Assembly (NCBI GenBank): GCA_044238875.1
Contig: JBIICM010000103.1
Coordinates: 1 to 8,700 of the forward strand
Source of the DNA: JAIBAI01 sp044238875
Lineage (GTDB): Bacteria > Bacteroidota > Bacteroidia > M30B66
Length of the DNA stretch: 8,700 nucleotides
Reading direction: 5' to 3'
Shown here: one piece after another, positions 1-6,861 of the stretch
Numbering within the stretch: the stretch's first letter is position 1
Layout: the number at the start of each line of letters is the position of its first letter
Notes under the pieces: generated by a model
The model's input: only the letters and a program-made list of their open reading frames with translations
Told to the model about the DNA's origin: nothing
Database searches by the model: none
Made by a program: the position numbers and the translations under genes

Positions 1-150
1 AATGCCGTTTATGACGCGCTGAACAAAAAGCCTGATGCTGATTTTATCATTCCCATTTCATATGATATTACGATTGACAGAATGTTTCTCGGTCGTAAGG
101 AAAATGTAAATGCGCGGGTGAAAGTATTTCGCTTTAAAACAAAAGGCTAA
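1..150 (+). CDS. 3' end of an unrecognised protein gene (partial)
   Basis: An open frame enters from the left edge and ends at TAA 148-150, giving 49 visible residues (start NAVYDALNKKPDADF, end FRFKTKG). The visible part is lysine-rich with alternating hydrophobic residues (IIPISYDITIDRMF), as in a beta-rich C-terminal segment. There is no membrane segment. The motif of an 'ALxxxPDADFII' stretch followed by a beta strand reminds me of small Bacteroidota envelope lipoproteins, but the N terminus lies outside the window and I cannot name a family. The next gene starts 13 bases downstream on the same strand, so the two are probably co-transcribed. It is real coding sequence as judged by codon use and the tight junction; function unknown. 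Confidence 0.6.
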   Translation, partial: NAVYDALNKKPDADFIIPISYDITIDRMFLGRKENVNARVKVFRFKTKG

Positions 151-163
151 GTTTACCTGACGG

Positions 164-1009
164 ATGATGTTCCGTTTTCGGATCACTCACGCATTGAAAG
201 GGCTGGTAATATTATCAGCCCTTTCATTATTTGCCGCTGGTTGTAAAAAAGACACAGCGCCGCCTGAAGGTGTGGATGTATTGCCTTCCGCATTGGTATT
301 CAACGCCGGTGCAGGTGATGTACAAATTTTCACCATCAAGGGCTATTCGTCAAAAAAAATCAGCCGGATAAAAATTAGCACCAAAAAAGCCAACAACTTC
401 TCTAAAACAGAACTTGACAGCACCTTTCTGGGCCGGGAAAATTTTTCAATGACCTGGGAATACAAAATTGAAAACGCACAGGCAGATTATGATCTCAGTG
501 TAATATTTTTATTAACCGATGAGCAAGGTAACAGTTACACCACCGATCGCCTGCTAAAAGTTAAAATAACAGACCCTTACCTTGCCGAATTCTCGGGCAT
601 CCGTATTTATTCAACCTGGTCAGGACTTCCGGATGCCTTATATTTGAAAGACCTTAGCCCCCGCAACGCTGACCTAACACCTGCAAAAATGCTCGATTTG
701 CGCGACGACACCACTCAAACGGGTGCTGACTCACTTTTTGGTAAAAGCTGGATTTCACCTGCAGGAGGCAGATTTATGCGCTTTAATGGCTTCAATTACG
801 CAGAGGCAACCGAAAAAAGTTTATCAGGCGCTATTGCTGCAGGTACATTCGCTGACAGGATTGATCAGATCAAACAGGGTGATATTATATTGTACAATCG
901 AAATGATGACTCATTAAAGATAGAAGCGGTAATCAGAGTGCTGGGTGTTTTTGATAATCCCGGCAACACAAATGATTACTATGATATAGCGGTAAAGAAA
1001 AAGCCCTGA
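164..1009 (+). CDS. Lipoprotein of unknown function, 281 aa
   Basis: Seen: a type II signal peptide with positive residues (R4, R6, K12), a hydrophobic core at about 13-25 and a lipobox (FAAGC) with the lipidated cysteine at position 27, followed by KKD. The mature protein is rich in beta strands. Residues about 38-137 look like an immunoglobulin-type sandwich ending in LKVKITD. Residues about 140-281 form a second part ending in a beta-rich block (QGDIILYN, then DYYDIAVKKK). No catalytic motif is visible. Known: such proteins are anchored in the outer membrane of Bacteroidota, and charged residues just after the cysteine can favour surface display; whether that holds here is inference. ATG 164 and the next codon, ATG 167, are both possible starts, and neither has a clear ribosome binding site. 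It follows the preceding gene by 13 bases, so it is likely the last gene of that transcript. Confidence 0.85.
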   Translation: MMFRFRITHALKGLVILSALSLFAAGCKKDTAPPEGVDVLPSALVFNAGAGDVQIFTIKGYSSKKISRIKISTKKANNFSKTELDSTFLGRENFSMTWEYKIENAQADYDLSVIFLLTDEQGNSYTTDRLLKVKITDPYLAEFSGIRIYSTWSGLPDALYLKDLSPRNADLTPAKMLDLRDDTTQTGADSLFGKSWISPAGGRFMRFNGFNYAEATEKSLSGAIAAGTFADRIDQIKQGDIILYNRNDDSLKIEAVIRVLGVFDNPGNTNDYYDIAVKKKP

Positions 1010-1064
1010 AAAATCAGGCCAAGTCGTCTCATCATTGGTGAGCGTTTATAGCGAGAAGTATCTG

Positions 1065-1097
1065 TTTAACCGCCTGTCTTTAAAATTTTTACATTTG
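1065..1097 (+). promoter_or_regulatory. Candidate Bacteroidota promoter of the 75-aa lipoprotein gene
   Basis: TACATTTG at 1090-1097 matches the Bacteroidota -7 consensus TAnnTTTG exactly. TTTA at 1065-1068 lies 21 bases upstream, where a -33 TTTG is expected, with one mismatch. A transcript starting a few bases after 1097 would give a short leader of about 15-20 bases before ATG 1117 or 1123. It is assigned by consensus matching only. Confidence 0.45.
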
Positions 1098-1116
1098 ATA
1101 AGTCCTCATATTATCA

Positions 1117-1344
1117 ATGCCTATGAAAGCGCCTGTCTTAATAATCGCTTCCGGTTTAATTATTTCAGCCTGCGGGGATACTACAACAAAATCTGACTAT
1201 AGGGGCGCTCCAATTATTTTGCAGAAACAAAAATCACTGACCGGTTCCTGTATTTATACTTACCAGGGCTATGGCCGGGAAGAATGGTTTGAGGATGATT
1301 GTGATAAATACTCGGTTGGTGACACGTTAAAAGGTTCTAAATAG
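1117..1344 (+). CDS. Small lipoprotein with a cysteine pair, 75 aa
   Basis: Seen: a short signal peptide with the lipobox IISAC and lipid cysteine at position 19, followed by GDTTTKSD. The mature part is only about 57 residues and has two further cysteines, C45 and C62, flanking an aromatic, acidic stretch (YTYQGYGREEWFEDD) and followed by KYSVGDTLKG. The spacing suggests an intramolecular disulfide in the periplasm or at the surface, which is inference. The C-x-Y ... F-x-D-x-C-x-K-Y-x-V-G-D-T pattern recalls small hypothetical proteins I have seen from Bacteroidota, but I cannot give a family name. ATG 1117 is used; ATG 1123 (third residue) is equally good and leaves the lipobox intact. A plausible promoter lies just upstream, so this may be a separate unit from the 281-aa lipoprotein gene. 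It converges on the OmpA-family gene with 39 bases between stop codons. Confidence 0.7.
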   Translation: MPMKAPVLIIASGLIISACGDTTTKSDYRGAPIILQKQKSLTGSCIYTYQGYGREEWFEDDCDKYSVGDTLKGSK

Positions 1345-1383
1345 GAAACAATTAACCTGACCCCGAAGATTTCAGCCGCTTAT

Positions 1384-4300
1384 TTAATTTGAGAGAATCT
1401 TAAACTCGGTGCGGCGATTCAGCTGCCGCCCTTTATCCGTATCGTTGGGGGCAATAGGTTCCCTAAATCCATAACCCTTGTATTCTAATCGCTCAAGACG
1501 AATGCCTTTCTTCTCCAGATAATTAACCACAGAAAGCGCTCTGCTGGCCGAAAGCTTTTCGTTATATGCCGCCGAACCTACGTTATCGGTATGGCTGGAT
1601 ATCTCTATGCGCATTTTCGGGTTCATTTCGAGCAGTTTTGTCAAACGGTCAAGCTCAGCAACCGACTGCGGACGCAGTGTAGCTTTATCGAAATCATAGA
1701 AGATATTGCGTAAAACAATCTTCTTACCTATCTCAAATTTATTCAGTTCAACATCCTGCACAATCTCCTGATAGGTTTTGGCTTTGGGCAAATCAACATT
1801 CACCGAATAAAAGAGGTAACCTTCTGCTGTTACCGCAATTCCATAATTTTTTCCGGAGGGAAGTGAAACAAGATATTTACCGGTGGCTGAATTTGACTGA
1901 AAGGTGGCTACAACTGCATTTTTTTCATTGTCGGTTATCACCACATTGGCAAGCAAAGGAATCTTACTTGCAGCATCTGTAATAGTGCCTTTTAAAATGG
2001 TAACCTCTGCTGTGTTGTCTTTAGGCTGCTGAGGTTCCTCAACTTTCTCAACCTTGCTTAGCTGACTTGTACTCACAAGGCGAATATCTTTTGTGATTTC
2101 CTGATAAGCCGCCGATGATGGAATGGTGATGCGGGTCATGAAAAAGTTGTACCCTTCAAGGGTTGATGTAATTTCATACACACGACCGTCAGGAAGCGGC
2201 GTACGGTATTTACCGGTTCTCGCGTTCGACTGAAGCGTTTTCGAAACCTCTTTCTGACTGATATCAGTAATTACAACAAGAGCATTGAGCGGCAGCCCGG
2301 AGGCTGAATCTGTGACAGTACCTTTTAAAACAGTACCTGTTTGTGCTCCTCTGATCAATTCAATATCTTTAACAATCTCTTGTTTGCCTGTCGAAGGCGG
2401 TATCTCGACAGATCCGCTGTATATGGGATAATCCTCACGATAGGCTGAAATACCATAAGTTTTTCCGGATGGTATCTGCGTGAGATATTTCCCATCTGAA
2501 GGCGCAGTAGTGAAGGCATTCACCACGTTTTTTTGCTCCCTGTCGCTGATCACAATAATAGCCTCAAGTGGAGTGTTGGTATTGCCATCACTCACCATAC
2601 CCTTCAGAACGGTTCCGCCTTCCACCGGCAATACAGGTAAGGTAGCATTTGTAAGTCTTATGTTTTTAACCGCTTCACGCGCTCCAGCCGGAACTGTTAC
2701 AGAACCCTGATAGTTGGGGTAACCTTCACTAACGGCATAAATATCATAAGTCTTTCCGGATTCAATTTCCATCCTGAACCGGCCTGATCCGCTGCTGGTT
2801 GATTGCGATCCGGCAATGTCCTGAGTCATCCTGTCTTTTACAACAATGATCCCGCTGAGACCTTTGGCAGTAAGTGAATCGGTAAGAGTTCCCTTGATGA
2901 TACTACCTGCAAGCAAACCTGTGCGCAGTCTGCTTAAATCAATATTTTTCTCAACCTCCTCATTTTTATCAGAGATCGGGATATCTACAAAACCAGCATA
3001 ATAGGAATAGCCCTCAAGTGTTGCAGTAATTTTGTAGCGCTTTCCGGCCGGCAGATCGGCCTGAAACTTACCGGTTCTTGAGTTGGATTGAAAAGTGGAA
3101 GCCACTTCATTCGCCTTAACATCTGTAACTACCAAAAGGGCATTCAAGGGTTCACCGGTCGCTGAATCCCGCACTATTCCCTTCAAAATGGAAGTGAATA
3201 CAGGTGCTTTTTCAACAATTCGAGGCTCCAGAAAGAGCACCTGCTCATCAATTCTGGTGCTGAGAACAAGCTGGTCTTCGGTATTCAGCACTGTCTCTTT
3301 TTGAGGGCCTAACAATGTAATCAGAAAGATATCCGTTTCTCCGATCGCGTCATTCTTACCTGATGAGTAATACCCATGGCGCCCTGAGGCTGAAACTACA
3401 AAAAACACATCCTTGTCTGCTGAATTGATAGGATATCCGAGGTTTTCTGGTTTACTCCATTTCCCATTTTCAAAAACACTTTTGAAAATATCATAATTCC
3501 CCATTGTTTCATGCCCCCTCGAGCTGAAGTACATGGTTTTACCATCCGGATGCATGTAAACACCTTCCTCATCATACTGGGTATTGATGGCAGGGCCCAG
3601 GTTTTCTGGTTTGCCCCATTTACCGTCAGGACCAATACGGGTTACAAAAATGTCAAAGCCGCCCAGCGAATTCTCTGGATTATCACTCACAAAATAGATG
3701 GCCTTTTCGTCATACGAAAAGCAGGCATGAACTTCTGAATACGGTGTATTAATGGCATCACCTCCCGCAGGCTCTGGCTTGGTCCATTTGTCACCATTGA
3801 GGGTTGTTATCAGAATATCGCCCTCATTTTTATCTGAATAAATAAACAATTTCTGACCGTCAGATGAAAGGGCAATCGTGGCATCATGTTCACCTGTGTT
3901 AACCGGTACGGGAAGCCGAACAGGGTCTGACCAGATTCCATTTATCTTGGTTGAAGAATAAATATCCTCATAATACATTCCGTCGTCGGCAATCAGCCCC
4001 CCAGTGGTATTGGGCCGGCGGCTGGTAAACAGCAACGACGTTTCATCGGCAGATATTACTGCAGCATATTCGCGGTAGCGCGAATTAACCACAGGCCCGA
4101 GATTTTCAATAACCACCCTTACAGGGTTTGCCACCAGCGTTTTACCGGTATTGCATTCCTGTATACGCTTATCGGGATTAAAGCCAATTTTTTTATCCTG
4201 TACACTTTTGTACATGGTATAAAACCTGATAGCATCCTCAAACTGATGATTCAGATGATAGGCTTCTCCGAGATAGAAGGCAATATGCTCATCAATTTTT

Positions 4301-4617
4301 GGATTAATTTGATAGGCCCTTTTTAAATATTCGAGTGATCTATATTTATTTGGCGAATAGAGGTAACAAATACCAATTTTAAAATTAAGCTGAGCATTGT
4401 TCGGATTAAATGCCTGGGCTGCCAGATAGTATTCAATGGCCAGATACTTTACATAATCCTCAGCCAGATAATATGAATCACCAGCCTCAATGAAGCGAAG
4501 CGCATCGCGCACAGCCTTCTTTTCTCCCGGGAAATTTTTTAAATCAAACTCAACATTTTGCTGAGAATATGTCAGCAAAGGAGCGAACAGAATGAATGTT
4601 AAAAGCAGTTTTTTCAT
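1384..4617 (-). CDS. OmpA-family envelope protein: TPR, PD40 beta-propeller, five CRD repeats, OmpA_C (PorE-like architecture)
   Basis: Likely an outer-membrane-associated periplasmic protein that grips peptidoglycan. Seen, by residue: Sec signal peptide 1-18 (cleavage likely TYS|QQ; no lipobox cysteine); TPR-like helices about 36-140; PD40/WD40-like blades around 184-200, 245-268, 297-325, 349-378 and 404-433, several with the (Y/F)xxS(S/D)(R/N) ... (F/Y)DIF signature; five carboxypeptidase-regulatory-like repeats at about 478-562, 574-655, 671-755, 764-847 and 875-958, with a charged, proline-containing linker near 849-874; OmpA C-terminal domain about 968-1077. The last has the IFYDFDKATLRP strand, the peptidoglycan-ligand residues D1011 and R1026 (SHTDNVG ... 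LSASRA) and the NRRTEF ending. Known: this domain order is that of PorE of the type IX secretion system, but PorE-type proteins carry fewer CRDs and Bacteroidota have many paralogues, so a T9SS role is not shown. It lies 7 bases downstream of the TPR gene, with which it is almost certainly co-transcribed. Confidence 0.93.
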   Translation of the reverse strand: MKKLLLTFILFAPLLTYSQQNVEFDLKNFPGEKKAVRDALRFIEAGDSYYLAEDYVKYLAIEYYLAAQAFNPNNAQLNFKIGICYLYSPNKYRSLEYLKRAYQINPKIDEHIAFYLGEAYHLNHQFEDAIRFYTMYKSVQDKKIGFNPDKRIQECNTGKTLVANPVRVVIENLGPVVNSRYREYAAVISADETSLLFTSRRPNTTGGLIADDGMYYEDIYSSTKINGIWSDPVRLPVPVNTGEHDATIALSSDGQKLFIYSDKNEGDILITTLNGDKWTKPEPAGGDAINTPYSEVHACFSYDEKAIYFVSDNPENSLGGFDIFVTRIGPDGKWGKPENLGPAINTQYDEEGVYMHPDGKTMYFSSRGHETMGNYDIFKSVFENGKWSKPENLGYPINSADKDVFFVVSASGRHGYYSSGKNDAIGETDIFLITLLGPQKETVLNTEDQLVLSTRIDEQVLFLEPRIVEKAPVFTSILKGIVRDSATGEPLNALLVVTDVKANEVASTFQSNSRTGKFQADLPAGKRYKITATLEGYSYYAGFVDIPISDKNEEVEKNIDLSRLRTGLLAGSIIKGTLTDSLTAKGLSGIIVVKDRMTQDIAGSQSTSSGSGRFRMEIESGKTYDIYAVSEGYPNYQGSVTVPAGAREAVKNIRLTNATLPVLPVEGGTVLKGMVSDGNTNTPLEAIIVISDREQKNVVNAFTTAPSDGKYLTQIPSGKTYGISAYREDYPIYSGSVEIPPSTGKQEIVKDIELIRGAQTGTVLKGTVTDSASGLPLNALVVITDISQKEVSKTLQSNARTGKYRTPLPDGRVYEITSTLEGYNFFMTRITIPSSAAYQEITKDIRLVSTSQLSKVEKVEEPQQPKDNTAEVTILKGTITDAASKIPLLANVVITDNEKNAVVATFQSNSATGKYLVSLPSGKNYGIAVTAEGYLFYSVNVDLPKAKTYQEIVQDVELNKFEIGKKIVLRNIFYDFDKATLRPQSVAELDRLTKLLEMNPKMRIEISSHTDNVGSAAYNEKLSASRALSVVNYLEKKGIRLERLEYKGYGFREPIAPNDTDKGRQLNRRTEFKILSN
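1744..3186 (-). repeat. Five tandem CRD-coding repeats within the OmpA-family gene
   Basis: Five protein-level repeats of about 82-85 residues, beginning at residues 478, 574, 671, 764 and 875 (period 93-111 residues, about 280-330 bases). Each opens with (L/I)KG, then a D-x-x-T/S-x-x-x-L motif and a V(V/I)xD strand, then a G(K/R)(Y/F) turn, then xSGKxY(x)I, then an E(G/D)Y motif and a xVxIP strand, and closes with an (N/D)IxL strand. This is the pattern of carboxypeptidase regulatory-like beta-sandwich domains. The turn encoded as TCCGGAAA (Ser-Gly-Lys) recurs on the - strand in several copies. The copies have diverged enough that no long exact DNA repeat remains. Confidence 0.85.
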
Positions 4618-4624
4618 TTACCGG

Positions 4625-5647
4625 TCAGTTACAATCTGCTTCAAAAAAAGATGTTGCACCAGACACGCCTTGCCTGGATGCTTCATTCCAGTCACGACAA
4701 GCTCCCTTGAGGTCTTTCATATTTTCCTTGACAATCCCCCTGTTCATGTAAGCATAACCATAATCAGGCGCAATACTGATGGCTTTGTCAAAATCAGCCA
4801 GTGCTCCGCTGTAGTCTTGTAACTTGTTCTTTAAACATCCCCTGTTATTGAGTGCATATAAGTCATTGGGATTCAGATCAAGCGCTTTGTTAAAGTCTTC
4901 GAGGGCCCCATTGAAATCTTCCATCTGGAATTTGATCTTCCCGCGTTTAACATAAGTTGACGATTGAGATGGGGCCACCTTAATTGCATTATTGTATTCA
5001 ATCAGGGCATCCTGAAGCTTCCCGCCGATGGCGAGCGTACCCGCTAAATTGTTATATGCTTCAACAAGATTAGACTGAAGTTGTATTGCTTCTCTGTAAT
5101 CAACAATGGCGCCGGTAAAATCTTCAAGTTGACGTTTGCAGCTTCCACGGTCATTATACGCTTCTGCAAAATTATTTCTGGCACTGATGGCCTTATTGAA
5201 CAATTCAATTGCTTCGTTGTAATTGCCTTTTTCATATTGAATGCCGCCTGCGTAATAATAGGCATCCGCGTTTCGGATGTTTCTGTTAGCGGCCACCAGA
5301 TAATCGTTAAGAGCGCCATCCTTATCGCCTGAAAAAAACTTTGCCTGGGCCCGCCCATAAAAGATTTTATCGTTGCTGCCGGAGGTGTCAGAGCGTTCGG
5401 CACTTGTAAAATCTTGTATGGCCTGAGCGTAATTATTCACCCTCAATTGGCAGAGTGCCCTGTTAAAATACGCATCACTGAATGAGTTATTTGTTTCCAA
5501 AGCCGCATTAAATTGCTCAATGGCTCCGGAAAAATTCTTGTTGTTATACAGTGAAATACCTTGGTTATAGGCTGTTATGGCCTTTGGGCTCTGGGCGTAT
5601 ATCGCTGAATAGCAGAAGAATAGGATCAATTTGGCCGCTCTGCGCAT
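4625..5647 (-). CDS. Exported TPR-repeat protein, 340 aa
   Basis: Probable periplasmic scaffold for protein-protein contacts. Seen: signal peptide 1-18 (MRRAAKLILFF..., cleavage likely IYA|Q), then about nine back-to-back tetratricopeptide repeats of 34 residues from about 24 to 330. The diagnostic positions recur (AYNxRGxxK ... DxxGAIxDYxxAIxLxP), and the last repeat ends in GACRDWNEASRQGVSGA, a common closing form in Bacteroidota TPR proteins. The frame stays open up to ATG 5749, but that start would add 34 residues (rich in C, I, T and Y) ahead of a clean signal peptide, so I choose ATG 5647. No enzymatic domain is present. The stop is 7 bases before the start of the OmpA-family gene, which itself carries a TPR region, so the two products may act together; this is inferred from context. 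The upstream 157 bases contain a 10-base direct repeat and should hold the promoter of the unit. Confidence 0.85.
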   Translation of the reverse strand: MRRAAKLILFFCYSAIYAQSPKAITAYNQGISLYNNKNFSGAIEQFNAALETNNSFSDAYFNRALCQLRVNNYAQAIQDFTSAERSDTSGSNDKIFYGRAQAKFFSGDKDGALNDYLVAANRNIRNADAYYYAGGIQYEKGNYNEAIELFNKAISARNNFAEAYNDRGSCKRQLEDFTGAIVDYREAIQLQSNLVEAYNNLAGTLAIGGKLQDALIEYNNAIKVAPSQSSTYVKRGKIKFQMEDFNGALEDFNKALDLNPNDLYALNNRGCLKNKLQDYSGALADFDKAISIAPDYGYAYMNRGIVKENMKDLKGACRDWNEASRQGVSGATSFFEADCN

Positions 5648-5727
5648 AGTAAATTTTCGGACTCTAATATAATAAGTCACACTCAAACAGATACTTAAAC
5701 ATGTTAAAATCTTCACCAAATGCCTGT

Positions 5728-5773
5728 TAACTTTTTGGCATCTGATCAAAAAAAACTGTCAGGTAACTTTTTG
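5728..5773. repeat. Direct repeat TAACTTTTTG, two copies, in the region upstream of the TPR gene
   Basis: Exact 10-base copies lie at 5728-5737 and 5764-5773, 36 bases start to start (CAAAAAGTTA on the - strand, the sense of the flanking genes). Between them is an eight-base A run at 5748-5755, read as U8 on the - strand. The region 5648-5804 separates the SRPBCC gene stop from the TPR gene start. The copies could be operator half-sites or chance in AT-rich DNA. The U8 run could help end pyrE-SRPBCC transcripts, but I see no strong stem in front of it. A GGGT-GAAA-ACCC mini-hairpin at 5777-5788 has only 4 base pairs. Confidence 0.35.
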
Positions 5774-5804
5774 ATTGGGTGAAAACCCTTGCTGATTTGG
5801 ATGT

Positions 5805-6203
5805 TCAGGCAAATTGTCTGCCCAAATTTTCCATCAGTAAATTAAAGAAATTACTCAGCGGTTTTTCAACCATCATGCTCAGAAAGGGATTGACGTCTCC
5901 TTCAAACTTCAGACCTGCAAAAGACTGCGAACCCTCTGACCAGATGCTGATTAGAAGGCTGAAACTGAAGGGCCCCTTGCCCTCTGAGTGTATTTCTATC
6001 TGATCACTCGGCTTACGCGCTGTTATGCGCATTCCAATATCTGCCATACCCTTGATGGTGTATGAGCATGCGTCAATGTCTGATTTCCAGTTGGTAACCT
6101 GCTCCGGCATCAGATGCTGGAGATTATTCATGTCAGACATGTAAGCATAAACTACCTCCTGACTGGCCGCTAATTTTTGATTTGGTGTCTGAATAACAAG
6201 CAT
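5805..6203 (-). CDS. SRPBCC (START-like) family protein, 132 aa
   Basis: A small cytoplasmic protein with the helix-grip fold that normally encloses a hydrophobic ligand; ligand and role are unknown. Seen: an N-terminal strand (LVIQTPNQKLAAS), then the helix and loop signature VVYAYMSDMNNLQHLMPE typical of the family, alternating strands (IDACSYTIKGMADIGMRI, FSFSLLISIW), FEGDVNPFLSMM, and a long C-terminal amphipathic helix (PLSNFFNLLMENLG). Full family length, no signal peptide. The start chosen is ATG 6203, one base after the pyrE stop codon (TGA 6207-6205, in the order TGA-T-ATG), which suggests translational coupling. An in-frame TTG at 6212 would overlap pyrE and add three residues, but is less likely. 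As I remember Bacteroidota homologues, their N termini correspond to this ATG, and they often sit beside pyrE. Confidence 0.85.
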   Translation of the reverse strand: MLVIQTPNQKLAASQEVVYAYMSDMNNLQHLMPEQVTNWKSDIDACSYTIKGMADIGMRITARKPSDQIEIHSEGKGPFSFSLLISIWSEGSQSFAGLKFEGDVNPFLSMMVEKPLSNFFNLLMENLGRQFA

Positions 6204-6204
6204 A

Positions 6205-6861
6205 TCAGGCAATTTTTAAAGTAGCACCCCAGGCCTCCGGATTGGCTCTCCAGCTTTTAAGTTCCTCGGCAATTTCGCGTGTGATGTATTTGTTCTTTAC
6301 AGCCTGTTGCAGAATGTATTCATAATTACTGAGACTGTAATACGGACAGCGCTCCTGAAAAAAACTTTTCTCTGCGCTTTCAAAACCGTAATCAAAAATT
6401 GAAACAAGTCCTTTCACAATGCAGCCTTCGTCTCTCAATGCCTGAACAGCCTTCAGGCTGCTCTGACCTGTTGAAATCAAATCCTCAACCACTACAACTG
6501 TTTGACCCGATTCAACCTTGCCTTCTACCAAATTTTCGAGGCCATGCCCTTTCTGACTGGTTCTGACATAAACAAATGGCAAACCAAGTTCCTGAGCAGC
6601 AAGCGCGCCATGGGCGATACCTCCGGTGGCTACACCGGCAATAATATCAGGCTTTTCAAAATGGTCACTGATTGATTTGGCAAGCTCCTGCCGGATAAAG
6701 GTTCTTACTTTCGGATAGGAAAGTGTAAGACGGTTATCACAATATATGGGAGACTTCATGCCTGAAGCCCAAATAAAGGGCTTGGTAGGCTGAAGTTTAA
6801 TTGCCTTAATTTGCAGCAAGAAATCAGCAAGCTGTGCAGCGATATCTTTATTTGAAACCAT
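6205..6861 (-). CDS. pyrE: Orotate phosphoribosyltransferase (PyrE), 218 aa
   Basis: Cytoplasmic enzyme of de novo pyrimidine synthesis: orotate + PRPP gives orotidine 5'-phosphate + pyrophosphate. Seen: the N-terminal substrate region FIWASGMKSPIYCDNR (29-44), the strand and loop DIIAGVATGGIAHGALAA (72-89), the flexible catalytic loop with R100, K104 and H106 (VRTSQKGHGLEN), and the PRPP-binding motif VVVVEDLISTGQSS (122-135) with the acidic pair E126-D127. Length is normal for bacterial PyrE. ATG 6861 is fixed because the next in-frame Met is residue 35, inside the substrate motif. This ATG overlaps the ATG of the Nudix gene on the other strand, so its promoter must lie inside that gene. 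A perfect TAnnTTTG box sits 4 bases upstream of the ATG, so the mRNA may be leaderless. It is followed by the SRPBCC gene in one operon. Confidence 0.97.
   Translation of the reverse strand: MVSNKDIAAQLADFLLQIKAIKLQPTKPFIWASGMKSPIYCDNRLTLSYPKVRTFIRQELAKSISDHFEKPDIIAGVATGGIAHGALAAQELGLPFVYVRTSQKGHGLENLVEGKVESGQTVVVVEDLISTGQSSLKAVQALRDEGCIVKGLVSIFDYGFESAEKSFFQERCPYYSLSNYEYILQQAVKNKYITREIAEELKSWRANPEAWGATLKIA
6847..6854 (+). promoter_or_regulatory. Weak candidate -7 box for the Nudix gene
   Basis: TTTATTTG matches TAnnTTTG at all fixed positions but the second, and ends 5 bases before the Nudix ATG. It lies inside the pyrE coding region and mirrors the box on the other side of the shared CATG. 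No properly spaced -33 element was found. Confidence 0.2.

Noticed and set aside
1005..1018. Hairpin CCTGA-AAAA-TCAGG at the end of the 281-aa lipoprotein gene as a terminator
   Set aside because: The stem has only 5 base pairs, includes the stop codon and is not followed by a T run.
3396..3738. Open frames of about 75-80 residues overlapping the OmpA-family gene on both strands
   Set aside because: They lie in alternative frames of a clearly coding region, with no signal peptide or family-like pattern, and are shadows of the real gene.
5044..5403. 119-codon open frame on the - strand inside the TPR gene
   Set aside because: Its periodicity is a frame-shifted echo of the TPR repeats; no independent coding signal.
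5648..5749. Upstream ATG 5749 for the TPR protein
   Set aside because: It would place 34 unusual residues before a clean signal peptide that begins at ATG 5647.
6204..6212. TTG start at 6212 for the SRPBCC gene
   Set aside because: It would overlap pyrE and add only three residues; ATG 6203 lies one base after the pyrE stop and fits the family N terminus.
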